From positions 1 through 43,724 of the forward strand of contig NZ_JADPUN010000059.1 in assembly GCF_015690345.1 (NCBI RefSeq): 43,724 nt of DNA, in the 5' to 3' direction. A model generated the notes under the pieces. The model was not told where the DNA came from, did not search any database, and was given only the letters and a program-made list of their open reading frames with translations. The DNA is from Plantactinospora alkalitolerans. Lineage in GTDB: Bacteria > Actinomycetota > Actinomycetes > Mycobacteriales > Micromonosporaceae. Both the position numbers and the translations under genes were made by a program. Positions 40,945 to 43,724 of the stretch are shown here, piece by piece; positions within the stretch are counted from its first letter, which is position 1; the number at the start of each line of letters is the position of its first letter.

Positions 40945-42141
40945 TCAGATCCCGGCCAGGTGGGCGGTGTCGTTGACCGTCCGGACCGCCATCCCGCCGT
41001 CCGGCCAGATATCCATCAGGGAGAGACCGGCCGGGTCGAGGTAGAGCCGGTGCAGGAAGGCGTCCGTCGCGGCGAGCGCGTCGCGCAGCGCGATCTTCAC
41101 CGGCGAGACGTGCGACACCACCACCACCGTCTCCCCCGGGTACGAGGCCAGCAACTTGGCCGTCGCCCGGTTCACCCGAGCGGTGACCTCGACGAAGGAC
41201 TCCCCGCCCGGCGGGGCGACGGCCGGCGAGGCCAGCCAGGCGTCGAGTTCGGCGGGCCACCGCTCGCGTACCTCGGCGAAGGTCCGTCCCTCCCACTCGC
41301 CGAAGTCGCACTCGATCAGGTCCGGCTCGACCACCAGCGGTACGCCGCCGAGCCCACCGGCGATGATCCCCGCCATCGACGTACACCGGGACAACGGTGA
41401 GCTGACCACGGCGGCGACCGAGGAGACCAGCCCGGCCACCCGGCGGGCCGCCGCCCCGGCCTGGGCCAGGCCACGGTCGGAGAGCGGGACGTCGCCCCGG
41501 CCGGAGTACCGGCCCCGCTGGGTGTACTCCGTCTCGCCGTGCCGGAGCAGCAGCAGCCGGGTGGCGGTGTCCGACGGCCGCGGCTCCCAGGAACTCTTCG
41601 CCGTGGACCCCTGGGCTGCGGCCTCGTGGGTCCGGGCCCGCCCGGTCGGATCGGCGGGCGCCCCGGCCCCGTCGGGTTCGGCCGCCCGACCGGCGGCGGC
41701 GCTGTCCCGGTCGATGCCGGGAACCTTGCCCGCGGCGAGGTCCATCGCCGCGTTGGCGAGCGCGTCGGCGTGCCGGTTCCGCTCCCGGGGAATCCAGGTG
41801 TACGACACCGCGTCGAACCGGCGGACCAGCCCGGCGGCCTGGGCGGCGAGTGGTCGGAGCCCGGCGTTCTTGATCTGCCAGCGGCCGGCCATCTGCTCGA
41901 CCACCAACTTGGAGTCCATCCGCACCTCGACCCCGGTCGCCCCCGCCTCGCGGGCTGCCTCCAAGCCGGCGATCAGGCCCCGGTACTCCGCGACGTTGTT
42001 GGTGGCGACGCCGATCGACTCGGACCGCTCGGCCAGCACCTCACCGGTACCAGCGTCCCGGACCACCGCGCCGTAGCCTGCCGGACCGGGATTGCCCCGA
42101 GCGCCGCCGTCCGCCTCCACCACGACCCTACGACCGGGCAC
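40945..42141 (-). CDS. Bifunctional RNase H / phosphoglycerate mutase-like acid phosphatase
   Basis: 398 residues, homologous in architecture to mycobacterial Rv2228c. The N-terminal RNase HI domain has the first Asp in VVVEADGGARGNPGPAGYGA, Glu in NNVAEYRGLIAGLEAA, Asp in VRMDSKLVVEQM and the His-Asp segment ERNRHADALANAAM. After a linker (about 145-195) comes the histidine-phosphatase domain LLLLRHGETEYTQRGRYSGR with later ECDFGEWEGRTFAEV and VVVVSHVSPVKIAL. The second domain may act in cobalamin synthesis (CobC-like). GTG 42141 is preferred for its AAGGGGGA ribosome site; an ATG eight codons upstream (42165) has none. Confidence 0.94.
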   Translation of the reverse strand: MPGRRVVVEADGGARGNPGPAGYGAVVRDAGTGEVLAERSESIGVATNNVAEYRGLIAGLEAAREAGATGVEVRMDSKLVVEQMAGRWQIKNAGLRPLAAQAAGLVRRFDAVSYTWIPRERNRHADALANAAMDLAAGKVPGIDRDSAAAGRAAEPDGAGAPADPTGRARTHEAAAQGSTAKSSWEPRPSDTATRLLLLRHGETEYTQRGRYSGRGDVPLSDRGLAQAGAAARRVAGLVSSVAAVVSSPLSRCTSMAGIIAGGLGGVPLVVEPDLIECDFGEWEGRTFAEVRERWPAELDAWLASPAVAPPGGESFVEVTARVNRATAKLLASYPGETVVVVSHVSPVKIALRDALAATDAFLHRLYLDPAGLSLMDIWPDGGMAVRTVNDTAHLAGI

Positions 42142-42174
42142 CGATCCCCCTTCCGATCCTGCCATCGACTACGG

Positions 42175-42915
42175 TCACAGCCCCGACTCGGCGGTACGCA
42201 CCATGATCCGCCGGCACTCCTCGCAGCGCACGACCTCGTCCGGTGCGGCGGCCCTGATCCGGGCCCGGTCCGCCCCGTACAGATCCAGCCGGCAGCCGCC
42301 GCAGCGCCCACCCTGCATCAGCGCCGCACCGAGCCCACCCGAGGTCTCCCGGATCTTGTCGTAGAGGGTCAGCAGGTCCGCCGGGAGGTCGGCCGCGAGC
42401 GGCTGCCGCGCGCCGGCCTTGAACTCCTCCTCCTTGGTGATCTCGGCGAGGTTCTGGTTCCGCCGCTCCTCGGTCTCGGCCCGCCGCTGGCGGGTCGCCG
42501 TGATCCGCTGCTCGATACCGTCGAGTACGCCCTGCGCGGTCTCCCGCTGCTCCATCAGCTCCAACTCGGCGTCCTCCAGCTCGGTCTGCCGCCGGTTGAG
42601 CGAGACGAGTTCGTGCTGCAACGCCTCCAGTTCCCGGGCCGGTCCGGAGCCGACCGTCAGCCGGGCCTGGTCCCGGTCCTTGCGGATCCGGACCTGTTCC
42701 ACGTCCCGTTCCAGCCGGGCGATGTCACGATCCAGGTCGTCCACCGCCACCTGGGCACGGACCCGCTCGTCCTCCAGCGCGGACAGCTCCCGGGCCTGCG
42801 CCTCCAACTCGGCGTGCTCGGGCAGCGTACGGCGCCGGTGGGCGAGCTGCGCCAGGCCGGTGTCGATCGCCTGTAAGTCGAGCAGACGACGCTGGTCCTT
42901 CGGGTCGGCCTTCAT
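42175..42915 (-). CDS. Coiled-coil zinc-ribbon protein (C4-type, DUF164 family)
   Basis: 246 residues. Residues 1-175 are a long antiparallel coiled-coil hairpin (RRLLDLQAIDTGLAQLAHRR, LDRDIARLERDVEQVRIRKD, QNLAEITKEEEF). The C-terminus is a zinc ribbon with Cys-x2-Cys pairs in GGRCGGCRLDL and VRCEECRRIM. The family (Rv2229c-type) is conserved between the Nif3-like and RNase H genes; a nucleic-acid or ribosome-associated role has been proposed but is not settled. Its ATG overlaps the Nif3-like stop (ATGA). Confidence 0.94.
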   Translation of the reverse strand: MKADPKDQRRLLDLQAIDTGLAQLAHRRRTLPEHAELEAQARELSALEDERVRAQVAVDDLDRDIARLERDVEQVRIRKDRDQARLTVGSGPARELEALQHELVSLNRRQTELEDAELELMEQRETAQGVLDGIEQRITATRQRRAETEERRNQNLAEITKEEEFKAGARQPLAADLPADLLTLYDKIRETSGGLGAALMQGGRCGGCRLDLYGADRARIRAAAPDEVVRCEECRRIMVRTAESGL

Positions 42916-43724
42916 CGGTGGGACTCCTTGTCCACTGGAGATGCGGGGGATGGCATCGGAGATGCGGGATGTACCGCGGGTTCGGCGGAGGCAGCGTGCA
43001 CCGTCCAGGGATCGGTGTCCAGATCGGACACCACGGTCTCGACGGAGTGTCGCGTCCGCAGGTGCTCGGCGACGTCGTCCAGCCAGGGGCGCTCCGTCGC
43101 CCAGTGGGCGGCGTCCAGCAGCGCCGGCCCGCCCCCGGCCAGGTGCTCGCTTACCGGATGGTGGCGCAGGTCCGCGGTGAGGTACGCGTCGACGCCGGCC
43201 CGCTCGGCGTCCGCGAGATAGGAGTCGCCGGCGCCGCCGCTGACCGCCACGGTCCGGATCAGCCGGTCCGGCTCACCGGCGGCGCGTACGCCCCAGGCGG
43301 TGGGCGGCAGCACCCGGCCGGCGTACGCGGTCAGCTCGGCCAGCGTCATCGGGGTCGGCAGCCGGCCGATCCGGCCGATTCCCCGCCCCTGCCCCGCCGC
43401 CGGATCGCCCGGGGCGGGCGGAACCAGTGGCCGCAGGTCGATCAGGCCCAGCCGGGCGGCGAGCGCGTCGGAGACGCCCGGACTGGCGACGTCGGCGTTG
43501 GTGTGCGCGACGTACAGGGCCACGTCGTTCTTGATCAGTTCGTGCACGATCCGGCCCTTGTACGTGGTCGCGGCGACGGACGAGACGCCGCGCAGCAGAA
43601 GCGGATGATGCGCCACGATCAGATCGGCCCGCTGGTCGAACGCTTCGGCGACGGTCTCGGGCACCACGTCGACAACGCAGCAGACCCGACGTACCGGCGC
43701 CCAGGGGTCACCGACCACCAGACC
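42912..43724 (-). CDS. Nif3-like dinuclear metal-centre protein, 5' end outside window
   Basis: 271 codons visible, open to the window edge; about 30 N-terminal residues are missing. Metal-binding motifs are ADLIVAHHPLLLRGV (two His), YVAHTNADVASPGVSDALAA (His, Asp) and a C-terminal DAAHWATERPWLDDVAEHL (His, Glu). It belongs to the hexameric YbgI/Rv2230c family, with a possible GTP cyclohydrolase-like function that is not established. It is the first visible gene of the three-gene operon with the zinc-ribbon and RNase H genes. Confidence 0.93.
   Translation of the reverse strand, partial: GLVVGDPWAPVRRVCCVVDVVPETVAEAFDQRADLIVAHHPLLLRGVSSVAATTYKGRIVHELIKNDVALYVAHTNADVASPGVSDALAARLGLIDLRPLVPPAPGDPAAGQGRGIGRIGRLPTPMTLAELTAYAGRVLPPTAWGVRAAGEPDRLIRTVAVSGGAGDSYLADAERAGVDAYLTADLRHHPVSEHLAGGGPALLDAAHWATERPWLDDVAEHLRTRHSVETVVSDLDTDPWTVHAASAEPAVHPASPMPSPASPVDKESHR

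Overview
The window looks like chromosomal DNA of a high-GC actinomycete, most likely a Micromonosporaceae member. Reasons: strong third-position GC, frequent GTG starts, an F420-dependent reductase, the conserved neighbourhood glnE / GlnA2-type glutamine synthetase / nadE / panB, an RNase H-phosphatase / zinc-ribbon / Nif3-like operon, and a palindromic element of a kind I associate with Micromonospora-type genomes. This assignment rests on gene content and style, not on a search.

Layout. 1-5.6 kb: a partial membrane protein, glnE and a class I amidotransferase on the minus strand, then an S66 LD-carboxypeptidase on the plus strand. 5.6-10.4 kb: a large NACHT NTPase, a small secreted protein and a DUF350 membrane protein. 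10.5-15.9 kb: GlnA2-type synthetase (framed by two inverted copies of a palindromic element and preceded by a GlnR-like box), nadE, panB and npdG. 16-22.7 kb: a histone H1-like nucleoid protein, small unknown proteins, a Nudix enzyme, a VOC protein, and a WYL regulator divergent from a pentapeptide/DinB protein and a hydrolase.

22.7-33.5 kb is an accessory region. It opens with decayed genes: a frameshifted HIT gene abutting an ECF sigma fragment, and a frameshifted Pra-like gene. Next comes a module that resembles the control genes of actinomycete integrative elements (AICEs): a GntR repressor divergent from the Pra relic with three shared operator-like 10-mers, a HAD phosphatase, a Nudix protein and an HTH-DUF5919 protein. 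Then follows a distinctly AT-richer four-gene minus-strand operon (28.86-32.7 kb): a coiled-coil protein with a duplicated C-terminal motif, a P-loop NTPase carrying one copy of a similar motif, an SPFH-like protein, and a 58-residue two-helix membrane peptide. This operon is my candidate for an undescribed system, possibly a defence or conflict system. No integrase, excisionase, replication or transfer gene is visible, so the element is a remnant or was captured.

33.9-43.7 kb returns to core genes: the RNase P RNA gene (minus strand) with promoter and terminator, a SigE-type ECF sigma factor with its membrane partner, a TauE/SafE exporter, a DUF3311-MctP monocarboxylate transporter pair, an alpha/beta hydrolase, and the RNase H/phosphatase, zinc-ribbon and Nif3-like genes, the last cut by the window end. 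Short tandem repeats are unusually common in linkers and at gene ends throughout.
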